Assembly (NCBI GenBank): GCA_902805845.1
Contig: CADCUI010000047.1
Location: 1-33,872, forward strand
DNA: 33,872 nt
Origin: an uncultured Nocardioidaceae bacterium
GTDB lineage: Bacteria; Actinomycetota; Actinomycetes; Propionibacteriales; Nocardioidaceae
Direction of reading: 5' to 3'
The notes under the pieces are model-generated. The model did no database searches, had not been told where the DNA came from, and worked only from the letters and a program-made list of their open reading frames with translations. The position numbers were made by a program, and so were the translations under genes. How positions within the stretch are numbered: position 1 is the first letter of the stretch; each line of letters starts with the position of its first letter. Positions 27,181 through 33,872 of this stretch are shown here, piece by piece.

Positions 27181-28194
27181 TCAGTACTGCTCGTCCTCGA
27201 CGAAGCTGTCGTCGTCGTCGTCGTACGCCGCGAGAGCCAGCGACGGGTCGAAGCCCGGAGCGCTGTCCTTGAGCGAGAGACCCATCTCGTGCAGCTTCAG
27301 CTTGACCTCGTCGATCGACTTCGCACCGAAGTTGCGGATGTCGAGCAGGTCCTGCTCCGAGCGCGAGATCAGCTCACCCACCGTGTGGATGCCCTCGCGC
27401 TTGAGGCAGTTGTACGAGCGGACGGTCAGGTTGAGGTCCTCGACCGGCAGGGCGAGGTCGGCGGCGAGCTGCTCGTCGACCGGGGACGGACCGATGTCGA
27501 TGCCCTCGGCCTCGACGTTGAGCTCCCGGGCGAGACCGAACAGCTCGACCAGCGTCTTGCCCGCCGAGGCGAGCGCGTCACGGGGACGCATCGACCGCTT
27601 GGTCTCGACGTCGATGATCAGCTTGTCGAAGTCGGTGCGCTGCTCGACACGGGTGGCCTCGACCTTGTAGGTCACCTTGAGGACGGGGCTGTAGATGGAG
27701 TCGACCGGGATCCGGCCGATCTCGTTGTCGGCGCCCTTGTTCTGGGCGGCGCTGACGTAGCCACGGCCACGCTCGACGACCAGCTCCATCTCGAGCCGAC
27801 CGTTCTCGTTGAGGGTCGCGATCCGGAGGTCGGGGGTGTGCACCTCGACACCGGCCGGCGGCGCGATGTCCGCACCGGTGACCTCACCGGGTCCCTGCTT
27901 GCGCAGGTACATCGTGACGGGCTCGTCGTGCTCGGAGGAGACGACGAGACCCTTGAGGTTGAGGATGACCTCGGTGATGTCCTCCTTGACCCCGTCGATC
28001 GTGGAGAACTCGTGCAGGACGTTGTCGACCTTGATGCTCGTGACCGAGGCACCTGGGATCGACGAAAGCAGGGTGCGCCGGAGCGAGTTGCCGAGCGTGT
28101 ACCCGAAACCGGGCTCCAGCGGCTCGATGACGAACCGCGAGCGGAACTCGTCGACGGTCTCTTCCGACAGGGTGGGGCGTTGTGCGATGAGCAC
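27181..28194 (-). CDS. rpoA: DNA-directed RNA polymerase subunit alpha
   Basis: The alpha subunit dimerises to start RNA polymerase assembly, and its C-terminal domain contacts promoter DNA and activators. The 337-residue protein starts at GTG 28194. The N-terminal assembly domain has [20 protein letters not shown] (29-48). The C-terminal domain has [20 protein letters not shown] and [11 protein letters not shown], and an acidic tail follows ([13 protein letters not shown]). The ribosome binding site GGAAGG lies 9 bases upstream, inside a hairpin arm (28204-28250), so translation may be controlled. It lies between rpsD and rplQ as usual. Confidence 0.98.
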   Translation of the reverse strand: MLIAQRPTLSEETVDEFRSRFVIEPLEPGFGYTLGNSLRRTLLSSIPGASVTSIKVDNVLHEFSTIDGVKEDITEVILNLKGLVVSSEHDEPVTMYLRKQGPGEVTGADIAPPAGVEVHTPDLRIATLNENGRLEMELVVERGRGYVSAAQNKGADNEIGRIPVDSIYSPVLKVTYKVEATRVEQRTDFDKLIIDVETKRSMRPRDALASAGKTLVELFGLARELNVEAEGIDIGPSPVDEQLAADLALPVEDLNLTVRSYNCLKREGIHTVGELISRSEQDLLDIRNFGAKSIDEVKLKLHEMGLSLKDSAPGFDPSLALAAYDDDDDSFVEDEQY

Positions 28195-28203
28195 TGGTGT
28201 GTT

Positions 28204-28250
28204 CCTTCCCGAGGCCGACCGTCATATGACGGCCTCGATGTAGGGGAAGG
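28204..28250 (-). promoter_or_regulatory. hairpin sequestering the rpoA ribosome binding site
   Basis: In the mRNA, CCUUCCC (28250-28244) pairs with GGGAAGG (28210-28204), which contains the rpoA Shine-Dalgarno. Inside, GAGGCC (28236-28231) pairs with GGCCUC (28216-28211) around the palindrome GUCAUAUGAC (28230-28221). The structure ends 9 bases before the GTG. A competing stem, GGCAGC (28249-28254) with GCTGCC (28274-28279), would disrupt the outer arm by two bases. Confidence 0.55.
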
Positions 28251-28292
28251 CAGCAGGTCGGGTTCGCCGCCGAGCTGCCGTCCCTTCAGAGG

Positions 28293-28901
28293 TTACTTCT
28301 TGGAGTAGAACTCGACGATGAGCTGCTCCTGGACCGGGAGCTCGATCTGCTGCCGGACGGGAAGCTGGTGGATGAGGATGCGCATCCGGTCGGGGAGCAC
28401 GTCCATCCAGCCGGGCACCAGCCGCTCGCCGAAGGTCTCCCGCGCCACGATGAACGGGGTCATCTCGAGCGACTTCTCGCGCACGTCGACCACGTCGTAC
28501 TGGGTGACCTGGAAGGACGGGATGTCGACCTTCTTGCCGTTCACGAGGAAGTGGCCGTGGCCGACGAGCTGGCGGGCGTGGCGCCGGGTACGGGCGAAGC
28601 CGGCCCGGTACACCACGTTGTCCAGCCGGCACTCGAGGAGCTGCAGCAGGTTGTCACCGGTCTTGCCGGGACGCCGCGAGGCCTCGTGGTAGTAGCGGAT
28701 GAACTGCTTCTCGAGGATGCCGTAGGTGAAGCGGGCCTTCTGCTTCTCGCGGAGCTGGAGCAGGTACTCCGACTCCTTGGCGCGGCCACGGCCGTGCTGG
28801 CCGGGCGGGAACGGGCGGCGCTCGAACGCCATGTCGCCACCGACGAGGTCAGTACCCAGTCGACGCGACTTCTTGGTCATGGGACCGGTGTAACGGGCCA
28901 T
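28293..28901 (-). CDS. rpsD: 30S ribosomal protein S4
   Basis: S4 nucleates 30S assembly by binding 16S rRNA, and in some bacteria represses its own operon. The start is ATG 28901 ([16 protein letters not shown]), preceded by AGGAG, giving 202 residues; the frame before it is open but not family-like. The S4 RNA-binding block includes [21 protein letters not shown]'s core near residues 105-125. The N-terminus lacks the CxxC zinc cluster, so this is the zinc-free form, while L36 in the same operon keeps its zinc ligands. It lies 31 bases after rpsK and 98 bases before rpoA. Confidence 0.97.
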   Translation of the reverse strand: MARYTGPMTKKSRRLGTDLVGGDMAFERRPFPPGQHGRGRAKESEYLLQLREKQKARFTYGILEKQFIRYYHEASRRPGKTGDNLLQLLECRLDNVVYRAGFARTRRHARQLVGHGHFLVNGKKVDIPSFQVTQYDVVDVREKSLEMTPFIVARETFGERLVPGWMDVLPDRMRILIHQLPVRQQIELPVQEQLIVEFYSKK

Positions 28902-28932
28902 GGTTCGACAGTCTCCTAGCTGCTTCGACGGG

Positions 28933-29340
28933 TCAGACGCGGCGGCGCTTGGGCGGCCGGCATCCGTTGTGGGGAGTGGGCGTGACGTCCGCGATGGTGC
29001 CGACCTCGAGGCCGATCGCACCCAGCGAGCGGATCGCGGTCTCGCGACCCGAGCCAGGACCCTTGACGAAGACGTCGATCTTCTTCATGCCGTGCTCCAT
29101 CGCCCGGCGGCCCGCCGCCTCGGCGGCCATCTGCGCGGCGAACGGGGTGGACTTCCGTGAGCCCTTGAAGCCGACAGTGCCGGCCGAGGCCCACGAGATC
29201 ACGCCGCCGGTGGGGTCGGTGATCGTGACGATCGTGTTGTTGAACGTGCTCTTGATGTGGGCTTCGCCCTGAGCGACGTTCTTCTTCTCCTTGCGGCGCA
29301 CCTTCTTGGCGCCCGCCTGCTGACGTGACTTGGGAGGCAT
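28933..29340 (-). CDS. rpsK: 30S ribosomal protein S11
   Basis: S11 is a platform protein near the E-site mRNA. The 135-residue protein begins [20 protein letters not shown], has [18 protein letters not shown] and ends [18 protein letters not shown], the conserved S11 C-terminus. Its length is normal. It lies 44 bases after rpsM and 31 bases before rpsD in the alpha operon. Confidence 0.98.
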   Translation of the reverse strand: MPPKSRQQAGAKKVRRKEKKNVAQGEAHIKSTFNNTIVTITDPTGGVISWASAGTVGFKGSRKSTPFAAQMAAEAAGRRAMEHGMKKIDVFVKGPGSGRETAIRSLGAIGLEVGTIADVTPTPHNGCRPPKRRRV

Positions 29341-29384
29341 TGGCTGTCTACTCCTGTGAGATCAGTGGGCTCGCGGACCGGAGG

Positions 29385-29759
29385 TCAGCGCGCCTTCTTC
29401 TTGCCGGCGACGGTGCGCTTGGGCCCCTTGCGGGTGCGCGCGTTGGTCTTGGTCCGCTGACCGCGGACCGGGAGGTTCATCCGGTGCCGGCGGCCCTGAT
29501 AGCTGCCGATCTCGATCTTGCGACGGATGTCGGCCTGCACCTCGCGGCGCAGGTCTCCTTCGATCTTGTAGCTGCCGTCGATCGCGTCGCGGAGCCTGAC
29601 GAGCTCCTCGTCGCCCAGCTGGTGGACCCGAAGGTCCGGGCTCACGCCGGTCTCGGCGAGCAGCTGCTGGGCGCGGGTACGGCCGATGCCGTAGATGTAG
29701 GTGAGTGCGACCTCGACGCGCTTGTCACGCGGTAGGTCGACACCGACGAGGCGTGCCAT
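29385..29759 (-). CDS. rpsM: 30S ribosomal protein S13
   Basis: S13 lies in the 30S head and contacts the large subunit and P-site tRNA. The 124-residue protein begins [20 protein letters not shown], has [14 protein letters not shown], and shows the C-terminal signature [20 protein letters not shown]. It follows rpmJ after a 180-base gap containing two hairpins, and precedes rpsK. Confidence 0.98.
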   Translation of the reverse strand: MARLVGVDLPRDKRVEVALTYIYGIGRTRAQQLLAETGVSPDLRVHQLGDEELVRLRDAIDGSYKIEGDLRREVQADIRRKIEIGSYQGRRHRMNLPVRGQRTKTNARTRKGPKRTVAGKKKAR

Positions 29760-29845
29760 GAGAGGCGGTGTCCCTTCGTTGGGTCCGGAGGTTTCGTGGC
29801 CGTGACGCGTCCCGACCCCGGAGCCCGACGTCGGACCCGAGGGGG

Positions 29846-29891
29846 CCCCGGCCTCCAGACCGGGGGTGACGCCGTCCGGTCAGGGACGGCG
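29846..29891 (-). other. two hairpins in the rpmJ-rpsM gap
   Basis: CCCCGG (29846-29851) pairs with CCGGGG (29860-29865), a 6-bp stem. CGCCGTCC (29870-29877) pairs with GGACGGCG (29884-29891), an 8-bp stem with a 6-base loop. They lie in a 180-base gap without a gene. They could be an attenuator, a processing site or a site for a ribosomal-protein repressor. Confidence 0.35.
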
Positions 29892-29939
29892 AGCGTTCAC
29901 AGTGGTGGTGTGCTGTTCAGTTGTGGTTGACGCCCGGGC

Positions 29940-30053
29940 TCAGCCCTGGCGCTGCTTGTGGCGAGGGTTCTCGCAGATCACCATGACGCGGCCGTGGCGA
30001 CGGATCACCTTGCACTTGTCGCAGATCGGCTTGACGCTCGGGTTGACCTTCAT
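29940..30053 (-). CDS. rpmJ: 50S ribosomal protein L36
   Basis: L36 is the smallest large-subunit protein. The translation is 37 residues, starting [20 protein letters not shown] and ending NPRHKQRQG, an exact family length. The zinc ligands Cys11, Cys14, Cys27 and His32 are all present, so this is the zinc-binding form. It sits between infA and rpsM as in other bacteria, 67 bases after infA. Confidence 0.96.
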   Translation of the reverse strand: MKVNPSVKPICDKCKVIRRHGRVMVICENPRHKQRQG

Positions 30054-30120
30054 CAGTCGTCTCTCTCTCGGCTGGACCTCGACCGGGGCGGCGGTGAGGA
30101 GGCGGGCTACCGCCAGGGCG

Positions 30121-30342
30121 TTACTTGTACCGGTAGACGATGCGGCCGCGAGTCAGGTCGTACGGCGAGAGCTCGACGACGACCCGGTCCTGCGGGAGGA
30201 TGCGGATGTAGTGCTGCCGCATCTTGCCGCTGATGTGAGCCAGGACCTTGTGACCGTTGCTGAGCTCGACCCGGAACATCGCGTTCGGGAGAGCCTCGAC
30301 GATCGTGCCCTCGATCTCGATGACGCCTTCCTTCTTCGGCAT
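30121..30342 (-). CDS. infA: translation initiation factor IF-1
   Basis: IF-1 binds the 30S A-site and assists IF-2 and IF-3. The 73-residue single OB-fold protein begins [19 protein letters not shown] and ends [13 protein letters not shown]. The ATG at 30342 matches the family start; the open frame continues 18 codons upstream but is not family-like. GGAGG sits only 2 bases before the ATG, which is close. It is the first gene of the alpha operon. A roughly 190-base leader probably precedes it. Confidence 0.97.
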   Translation of the reverse strand: MPKKEGVIEIEGTIVEALPNAMFRVELSNGHKVLAHISGKMRQHYIRILPQDRVVVELSPYDLTRGRIVYRYK

Positions 30343-30464
30343 GTCCTCCGCAATCTGTCTGCACTGTTGGCATTCTTGGAGCTGCTGGCGCAGCATCTAC
30401 CGGGTGACCCGCGAACCGCCCCGCACACGCATTGCGCGGCGGGTGGACCTCGTGACGCCGTCCA

Positions 30465-30498
30465 GCTGCCTCTTCCCGGGCTCAGAGGCCCAGGCAGC
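30465..30498 (-). promoter_or_regulatory. hairpin in the infA leader
   Basis: In the minus-strand RNA, GCUGCCU (30498-30492) pairs with AGGCAGC (30471-30465), and inside it GGGC (30491-30488) pairs with GCCC (30481-30478). It lies about 120 bases before the infA ATG. Role unknown. Confidence 0.35.
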
Positions 30499-30540
30499 CG
30501 CGAGGCAGCACGCAACGGACCCACGTTGGGCCGACGTAGA

Positions 30541-30571
30541 AGTCTAGGTGAAAAGCAGGGGTGAGCGTTAA
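30541..30571 (-). promoter_or_regulatory. possible infA operon promoter
   Basis: On the minus strand TAGACT (30546-30541) is a good -10. TTAACG (30571-30566), 19 bases upstream, is a possible -35, one or two bases further than ideal. Transcription would start about 190 bases before infA. Confidence 0.35.
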
Positions 30572-30572
30572 T

Positions 30573-30599
30573 CGCGCGGGCCCCGTACAGGCCCGCGCG
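30573..30599. other. 10-bp perfect inverted repeat between divergent genes
   Basis: CGCGCGGGCC (30573-30582) and GGCCCGCGCG (30590-30599) flank a 7-base loop. It lies between the divergent infA and SGNH promoters, where a terminator is not expected, so a binding site or an insulator is possible. Confidence 0.4.
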
Positions 30600-30638
30600 G
30601 GGTCCCCGATCCGACCGCGAGGAGCAGCCGGCCGTTTG

Positions 30639-30654
30639 TAGGGTGACCCCCGTG
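30639..30654 (+). promoter_or_regulatory. leaderless-type -10 element for the SGNH hydrolase
   Basis: TAGGGT (30639-30644) is followed by 7 bases and GTG 30652. This favours GTG 30652 over the in-frame GTG 30643, which overlaps the -10 itself. Confidence 0.5.
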
Positions 30655-31671
30655 ACCAGTGCCCAGCCCCGGGGGAGCCTCGTGCGCCACGCGGCGGTCG
30701 TCGCGGCGTACGGCGGTGGCGCCTCGCTCCTCGGGGCCTCGTTCTGGGGGCTGCTCGTCATGGAGGCCCAGCTCGCGCGCCGTGCGATCGGCAACGCCAC
30801 CGGGCAACCGCCGCAGGCGACCGGGTGGTACGGCCACGGACGACCCGGGCCACCGATCCGGATCGCGCTCATCGGCGACTCCTCGGCGGGGGGCTACGGC
30901 GTCGAGGAGGTCGAGGAGACCCCCGGAGCCATCCTGGCCTCCGGCGTGGCGGAGGCCACGAACCGCCGGGTCCACCTCTCCTCGGTAGCGAAGGTCGGCG
31001 CCCAGTCCAAGGACCTGCAGGGCCAGATCGACCGGGTGCTGCCGTCCCGGCCGCAGGTGGCGGTGGTCTTCGTCGGGGCCAACGACGTCACGCACGGCGT
31101 GCCGGTCCGTACGTCGGTGCGGCTGCTCGGGCGCGCCGTCCGCCGGCTCCGGGAGGCCGACGTCGAGGTGGTCATGGCGACGTGTCCCGACCTGGGGACC
31201 ATCGAGCCGCTGGCGCCCCCGCTGAAGCAGGTGGCGAGGCTGTGGTCCCGACGGCTGGCGGCCGCGCAGGCCGCCACGACGTTGGAGCACGGTGGCCGGT
31301 CCGTCGCGCTGGCGTCGATCCTCACCCCGGAGTTCGCCCGGCTCGCCGAGCTGCTGTTCGGGCCCGACCGGTTCCACCCGTCGGCAGCGGGATACGCCCG
31401 GATGACCGCGGTGGTGCTGCCCACCGTGCTCGCCGCGCTCGGGCTCGCACCCGAGGAGGACGTGCAGCCGGAGGTCGGACGCGGCGAGGCGCTGCTGCCC
31501 ATCGACGTCGCTGTCCTCGAGGCGGCCCGACACCCCGGCGCGTCGGTGGAGCCCGCTCCGGCGGGGCAGGCCCGCGCGGCCGGGCCCCGTGGCCGCTTCG
31601 TGGTGCTGCGGCGGCGGCGCCAGCAGCCGGAGGCCGACGTCGAGACCCCGGCGGTCAGCGAGACCGTCTGA
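30652..31671 (+). CDS. SGNH/GDSL hydrolase with N-terminal membrane anchor
   Basis: SGNH hydrolases are serine esterases, lipases or deacetylases. The 339-residue product (from GTG 30652) has a hydrophobic stretch at about 14-37 that would be a membrane anchor or signal. Block I is IALIGDSSAGGYG (Ser77), block III is VFVGANDVTHG (Asn144), and block V is DRFHPSAAGY (Asp239, His242), so the catalytic set is complete. The last 60 or so residues are Pro/Ala/Arg-rich. An extracytoplasmic lipid- or cell-wall-acting esterase is an inference. It diverges from infA, and the next gene lies 219 bases on. Confidence 0.87.
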   Translation: MTSAQPRGSLVRHAAVVAAYGGGASLLGASFWGLLVMEAQLARRAIGNATGQPPQATGWYGHGRPGPPIRIALIGDSSAGGYGVEEVEETPGAILASGVAEATNRRVHLSSVAKVGAQSKDLQGQIDRVLPSRPQVAVVFVGANDVTHGVPVRTSVRLLGRAVRRLREADVEVVMATCPDLGTIEPLAPPLKQVARLWSRRLAAAQAATTLEHGGRSVALASILTPEFARLAELLFGPDRFHPSAAGYARMTAVVLPTVLAALGLAPEEDVQPEVGRGEALLPIDVAVLEAARHPGASVEPAPAGQARAAGPRGRFVVLRRRRQQPEADVETPAVSETV

Positions 31672-31890
31672 GGGAACGCGTCGGGAGGCCGTCCGTCAAG
31701 GCCCCGGTGCGGGTGCTCACCCGGGCCCGGACGGGCCAGGTGGTTCGGGACGTTCGACCTGGAATCGGTCACAAGACGGTCAGAAACCGCGACAACCGCC
31801 TCGGCAGTGTCCAGACTTGCCCGCGAGGGGCGTCACCGGGCGCCCCGGCTCGCCCGAAGCCGTCGGGCGACAAGCAGATCGGAGCCGAAG

Positions 31891-32376
31891 ATGCGAGGGG
31901 TGTACCGAGTTCTTGCCGGTCTCGTGGCGCTGGCAGTGGTCGTCCAGGCGGCCTCGATGGTCTACGCGGTGGCCGGCCTCGGCAAGTGGGTCGACGAAGG
32001 CGGCACGTTCGACAAGGCGAGCGGTGAGGCGATGATGGAGGGGGACGTCACGTTCGCCGGCGCCGGTGGCTTCGCGCTCCACGCCATCGACGGGCTGATG
32101 GTCATCCCCGTGCTCGCGCTGCTGCTGCTCATCGTGTCGTTCTTCGCCAAGGTGCCCGGCGGCATCCTGTGGGCGGGACTGATCCTCCTCGACGTGATCC
32201 TGCAGATCGCGCTGGGGATCTTCGGCCACGAGGTTCCCGCCGTCGGTGCCCTGCACGGCGTCAACGCCCTGATCCTGTTCGGCCTGGCCGTGACCGCCGC
32301 CATGCGCGCTCGCGACAACGCCGTCACCACCCCACCCGCCACCACCAGCGCGGCGGGCACCCCCACGCGCGTCTGA
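31891..32376 (+). CDS. four-helix integral membrane protein (possibly DUF6220-like)
   Basis: This 161-residue protein starts at ATG 31891, with GGAG about 7 bases upstream. Four hydrophobic helices are seen at about 7-29, 66-86, 90-112 and 118-138, with a Thr/Ala/Pro-rich tail. His64 (FALHAIDGLM), His113 (GHEVP) and His122 (ALHGVNAL) lie at helix edges and could bind a cofactor, but this is speculation. The layout recalls DUF6220 proteins. It lies 60 bases upstream of the multicopper oxidase on the same strand, and the pair may be cotranscribed. A 7-bp hairpin (31851-31857 with 31863-31869) precedes it; nothing else is seen in the 219-base gap before it. Confidence 0.75.
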   Translation: MRGVYRVLAGLVALAVVVQAASMVYAVAGLGKWVDEGGTFDKASGEAMMEGDVTFAGAGGFALHAIDGLMVIPVLALLLLIVSFFAKVPGGILWAGLILLDVILQIALGIFGHEVPAVGALHGVNALILFGLAVTAAMRARDNAVTTPPATTSAAGTPTRV

Positions 32377-32436
32377 CACGGGGGACGGGCGCTCGCCTCG
32401 GGGGGCCACCCGTCCGCCTGCAACGAGGTCTCGGTG

Positions 32437-33872
32437 ATGAAGCAACGCTGGCGGCTGTGGTCGGCGCTGGTCGCGACGCTGGCCATCGTGGCGCCGCTGG
32501 CCTGGCTCTGGACGGCCAGTCGGATGCCGGGCGAGTACAGCGTCATGGAGATGGGGTACGTCGACCACGGCGGCGGTGACAGCCATGCTGACGGCCGGCA
32601 CGCCGCCCATGCCGGCGGGGATGACACGACCGTCTCGGTGCCCGAGCTGGTCACCGATCCCCGGCGCGAGCCTGACGTCTCCGTGGAGCTCGTCGCGCGG
32701 GCAGAGCGTTTCGAGCTCGCGTCAGGACGGGAGGTCGACGGCTACACGCTCAACGGCTCCAGCCCCGGCCCGGTGATCGAGGCGCGGCAGGGCCAGCTCG
32801 TCGAGGTGGAGCTCGTCAACGAGTCGGTCGAGGACGGCGCCACCCTGCACTGGCACGGCGTCGACGTGCCCAACGCCGAGGACGGCGTCGCCGGCGTCAC
32901 CCAGGACGCGGTGCCCCCCGGCGGGTCGCACGTCTACCGGTTCCTCGCCGAGGACGCCGGCACCTACTGGTACCACTCCCACCAGGTCTCCCACGAGCAG
33001 GTGCGCGGCGGGCTGTTCGGCACCCTCGTCGTCCACCCGACGGGGCAGGCCCGCGGCCGCGAGGTCGTGGCCCCGGTGCACACCTACTCGGGGCGCCGGA
33101 CGATCGCGGGGCGGACCGGCATCACGACGGTGCCCGCGGAGCCGGGCGAGCAGCTGCGCGTCCGGCTGATCAACACCGACGACGGGCCGATGCCCACGTG
33201 GGTGACCGGCGGCCCCTTCCGCGTCGCGGCCGTCGACGGGCGCGACGTCCACGAGCCCTCCGACGTCACCGGGGAGGGCGTGCTGCTCACCGCCGGCGGA
33301 CGGGCGGACCTGCTGGTGACGGCACCGGCCCGGATCGACGTCGGCGCGGGCGCGGCCCTCGTGCTGGCACCGGAGGGCACCGACGTGCCTGCCTCGGCGG
33401 TGCCCGACCACCAGGTCGACCTGCTGGACTACGGCAGCCCGGCCGCCCTGCCCTTCGACCCGGAGGACGCCGACCGCAGCTTCCGCTACGACATCGGCCG
33501 GCGGATCGGCCTGCTCGACGGCCGGCCCGGGTTCTGGTGGACGATCAACGGGTCGATGTTCCCCGACGTGCCGATGTTCGCCGTCGAGGAGGGCGACGTC
33601 GTGCGGATGACGATCCGCAACGACAGCGGCGACGTGCACCCGATGCACCTCCACGGGCACCACGCCGTCGTCCTCTCCCGGGACGGCGTCGCCGCCACCG
33701 GCAGCCCGTGGTGGGTGGACTCCCTGCACGTGCCGGACGGCGCCACCTACGAGATCGCCTTCCTCGCCGACAACCCCGGCATCTGGATGGACCACTGCCA
33801 CAACCTCGACCACGCGCGGGACGGGCTGGTCGCCCACCTGGCCTACGCCGGGGTCACCGAGCCCTTCCGCAT
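32437..33872 (+). CDS. multicopper oxidase, laccase-like (3' truncated by window end)
   Basis: Multicopper oxidases oxidise organic substrates or metal ions and reduce oxygen to water at a trinuclear copper centre. The frame is open from ATG 32437 (GTG 32434 adds one residue) to the window end, 478 codons, with no stop, so the gene is incomplete. Residues 8-26 are a membrane anchor or signal segment, so the enzyme is extracytoplasmic. A His/Asp-rich linker (HGGGDSHADGRHAAHAGGDD, about 43-62) follows. All four copper blocks are present: HWHG (138-141), HSH (180-182), HPMHLHGHH (401-409) and HCHNLDH (453-459). The type 1 axial position five residues after His459 is Leu464, not Met, which in the family goes with higher redox potential. 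The substrate is unknown. Confidence 0.93.
   Translation, partial: MKQRWRLWSALVATLAIVAPLAWLWTASRMPGEYSVMEMGYVDHGGGDSHADGRHAAHAGGDDTTVSVPELVTDPRREPDVSVELVARAERFELASGREVDGYTLNGSSPGPVIEARQGQLVEVELVNESVEDGATLHWHGVDVPNAEDGVAGVTQDAVPPGGSHVYRFLAEDAGTYWYHSHQVSHEQVRGGLFGTLVVHPTGQARGREVVAPVHTYSGRRTIAGRTGITTVPAEPGEQLRVRLINTDDGPMPTWVTGGPFRVAAVDGRDVHEPSDVTGEGVLLTAGGRADLLVTAPARIDVGAGAALVLAPEGTDVPASAVPDHQVDLLDYGSPAALPFDPEDADRSFRYDIGRRIGLLDGRPGFWWTINGSMFPDVPMFAVEEGDVVRMTIRNDSGDVHPMHLHGHHAVVLSRDGVAATGSPWWVDSLHVPDGATYEIAFLADNPGIWMDHCHNLDHARDGLVAHLAYAGVTEPFR

Larger units (their letters stand above)
30343..30651. other. intergenic region holding the infA leader and divergent promoters
   Basis: This 309-base space has no convincing gene. 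It holds a structured infA leader (hairpin at 30465-30498), a candidate infA promoter (30541-30571), a 10-bp-stem hairpin (30573-30599) and a leaderless -10 for the SGNH gene (30639-30644). Confidence 0.6.

Noticed and set aside
31672-31890. small gene between the SGNH hydrolase and the four-helix protein
   Set aside because: No frame has a start with a ribosome binding site and a plausible protein; only a 7-bp hairpin near 31851-31869 was seen.
32722-33837. 371-codon minus-strand open frame opposite the multicopper oxidase
   Set aside because: The plus strand encodes all four copper-binding blocks; the minus frame shows no family features.

Overview
This is a high-GC, gene-dense actinobacterial chromosome segment made up mostly of housekeeping genes. 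The protein types, the frequent GTG starts and the gene order point to Nocardioidaceae (Nocardioides-like), but I could not run a search to confirm the genus. From memory, the order tsaD-rimI-tsaB-tsaE-alr ... nnr ... glmS ... glmM-rpsI-rplM ... truA ... rplQ-rpoA-rpsD-rpsK-rpsM-rpmJ-infA is collinear with the Mycobacterium tuberculosis Rv3419c to Rv3462c region, with local replacements.

Layout. 1-1249 (+): the tail of a THUMP-like/methyltransferase protein and a LysE-family exporter. 1351-10567 (-): a long run glmS, acpS, nnr, alr, alpha/beta hydrolase, a GNAT-TsaE fusion, tsaB, rimI, tsaD. This covers amino-sugar and peptidoglycan precursors, acyl-carrier-protein activation, NAD(P)H repair and the t6A37 tRNA modification machinery. 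10618-11607 (+): coaA. 11604-16120 (-): rplM, rpsI, glmM and two tandem GNAT paralogues. 16369-18247 (+): gltA and a small P-loop kinase. 18228-20719 (-): an ABC-F ATPase and a hydrolase. 20892-21434 (+): a MOSC protein. 21477-25628 (-): truA, an RsmC-like methyltransferase, ppdK. 25746-26342 (+): a YczE-like membrane protein. 26437-30342 (-): the alpha ribosomal operon infA-rpmJ-rpsM-rpsK-rpsD-rpoA-rplQ. 30652-33872 (+): an SGNH hydrolase, a four-helix membrane protein and a multicopper oxidase that runs off the window.

How the genes connect. GlmS and GlmM are two successive steps towards UDP-GlcNAc, and Alr supplies D-alanine, so peptidoglycan precursor genes are interleaved with translation genes. 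TsaB, TsaD and TsaE are the core of t6A synthesis, and RimI is the usual fourth gene. CoaA makes the CoA from which AcpS takes phosphopantetheine. Citrate synthase and PPDK are central carbon enzymes.

No complete new system (defence, secretion or biosynthetic) is visible. The unusual signals are at the sequence level. A hairpin buries the rpoA Shine-Dalgarno sequence. A 16-bp perfect inverted repeat sits in frame inside nnr, where it encodes an apparent insertion. A REP-like intergenic repeat family occurs twice, each time next to a -10/start-codon pair typical of leaderless mRNA. TsaE carries an N-terminal acetyltransferase domain. Structured leaders precede rplM and infA. All structures were found by reading base pairing by eye, without energy calculations.
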